Shown one piece after another: positions 5,488 to 6,084 of a stretch of 6,084 nt of DNA. Position numbers and translations under genes: made by a program. The notes under the pieces were generated by a model. That model had not been told where the DNA came from. It worked only from the letters and a program-made list of their open reading frames with translations, and did not search any database. This DNA comes from Anaerolineales bacterium (GTDB lineage Bacteria > Chloroflexota > Anaerolineae > Anaerolineales > UBA11657), in assembly GCA_947503585.1 (NCBI GenBank), contig CANNEJ010000107.1, forward strand, positions 1 through 6,084. Reading direction: 5' to 3'. Positions within the stretch are counted from its first letter, which is position 1, and every line of letters starts with the position of its first letter.

Positions 5488-6084
5488 ATGATCAAGGTTG
5501 CTTTCCAGGGCGAGCGCGGCGCATACTCCGAGGCTGCGGCGATTGCATACTTTGGCGCGCAGCTGGAGCCGGTGGCGTGCACTACGTTTGACGATGTGTT
5601 TAATCGCGTGCTGTCCGGCGATTGCGAGAACGGCATTGTGCCAATTGAGAACACGCTGGCCGGCAGCATTCACCGCAACTATGATTTGCTGCAGCGCCAT
5701 CCGCTGGCCATCATCGGCGAAAAGATCTTTCGTGTGCGCCACTGCCTTGTGGCGCATCCCGGCGTTGTGCTGGCGGACATCCGCAAAATTATTTCGCACC
5801 CGCAGGCGCTGGCACAGTGCGAGGGCTACATCACGCGCCTCGGCGTGGCGCACGAGCCGTGGTACGACACGGCCGGCGCGGTCAAATCATTAAGCGAGAG
5901 CGGGCAGCGCGACCATGCCGCGATTGCCTCGCGGCGCGCGGCAGAGGTGTACCAGATGCACATCCTGGCCGCGGACATTGAGGACGATGATGCAAACTAC
6001 ACGCGCTTCCTGGTGCTGGCGCGTGCCGGGCAGCGCCCCGGCGGGTCTGCGGTCAAAACATCGATTGTGTTTTCGCTGCCGCGC
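5488..6084 (+). CDS. pheA: Prephenate dehydratase, N-terminal part (cut by the window edge)
   Basis: This gene encodes a stand-alone prephenate dehydratase, which converts prephenate to phenylpyruvate in phenylalanine synthesis. The frame stays open to the last base, giving 199 residues of a protein usually about 270-290 long. The N-terminus goes straight into the catalytic domain (IKVAFQGERGAYSE, residues 2-15), so there is no fused chorismate mutase in front. Further motifs are GIVPIENTLAGSIHRNYD (49-66), RHCLVAHPGV (84-93), ISHPQALAQC (102-111), the AAIASRRAAEVY stretch (144-155) and NYTRF (170-174) with the catalytic threonine T172. KTSIVFSLPR at the end is the start of the C-terminal ACT domain that normally binds phenylalanine for feedback inhibition. 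The ATG at 5488 lies 6 bases after the leuB stop and has no clear Shine-Dalgarno, suggesting co-transcription and perhaps coupling with leuB (inference). Confidence 0.96.
   Translation, partial: MIKVAFQGERGAYSEAAAIAYFGAQLEPVACTTFDDVFNRVLSGDCENGIVPIENTLAGSIHRNYDLLQRHPLAIIGEKIFRVRHCLVAHPGVVLADIRKIISHPQALAQCEGYITRLGVAHEPWYDTAGAVKSLSESGQRDHAAIASRRAAEVYQMHILAADIEDDDANYTRFLVLARAGQRPGGSAVKTSIVFSLPR

Noticed and set aside
14..5694. Excess of the palindrome CTGCAG: about 18 copies by hand count in 6 kb, against roughly 2 expected from base composition.
   Set aside because: Every copy I counted lies in the reading frame as a CTG-CAG (Leu-Gln) codon pair. Preferred Leu and Gln codons explain the excess without a DNA-uptake, methylation or restriction signal.

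Overview
The window is a gene-dense, GC-rich (roughly 60% or more) piece of a bacterial chromosome. All seven genes lie on the + strand and are packed head to tail, with gaps of at most 48 bases or short overlaps. It looks like the inside of one long amino-acid biosynthesis operon. Both ends are cut through genes: the 3' half of leuC on the left and the first ~200 codons of pheA on the right. I see no tRNA, rRNA, CRISPR array, insertion sequence, convincing terminator or clear promoter.

Layout: leuC (partial, 2-640), leuD (649-1239), a cimA-type citramalate synthase (1288-2841), a Ddl-like ATP-grasp ligase of unknown substrate (2838-3887), a YbaK/ProX-type aminoacyl-tRNA deacylase (3877-4371), leuB (4408-5481) and a prephenate dehydratase pheA (5488 to the window edge). 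cimA and the ATP-grasp gene share an ATGA stop/start overlap. The ATP-grasp and YbaK genes overlap by 11 bases. leuB and pheA are 6 bases apart.

How they work together: LeuC+LeuD (isopropylmalate isomerase) and LeuB (isopropylmalate dehydrogenase) carry out the second and third steps of leucine synthesis. The same enzymes can turn citramalate into 2-oxobutyrate. With citramalate synthase in the same cluster, the operon encodes the pyruvate-to-2-oxobutyrate route to isoleucine, which bypasses threonine, while still serving leucine synthesis. The YbaK-like protein may police tRNAs mischarged with non-protein amino acids, such as 2-aminobutyrate, that arise from this pathway. The ATP-grasp protein is the unexplained member. 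Its nucleotide-binding core is recognisable, but the D-Ala-D-Ala ligase substrate motifs are altered. PheA links the operon to phenylalanine synthesis.

Organism: the protein style, especially PheA and CimA, and the loose leu/cim operon remind me of Chloroflexota (Anaerolineae-like) or a similar uncultured GC-rich bacterium. This is a low-confidence impression from recalled sequences, not a search. Most gene starts here lack a recognisable Shine-Dalgarno sequence. The exception is leuB. The only non-coding stretches are 641-648, 1240-1287, 4372-4407 and 5482-5487, none longer than 48 bases.
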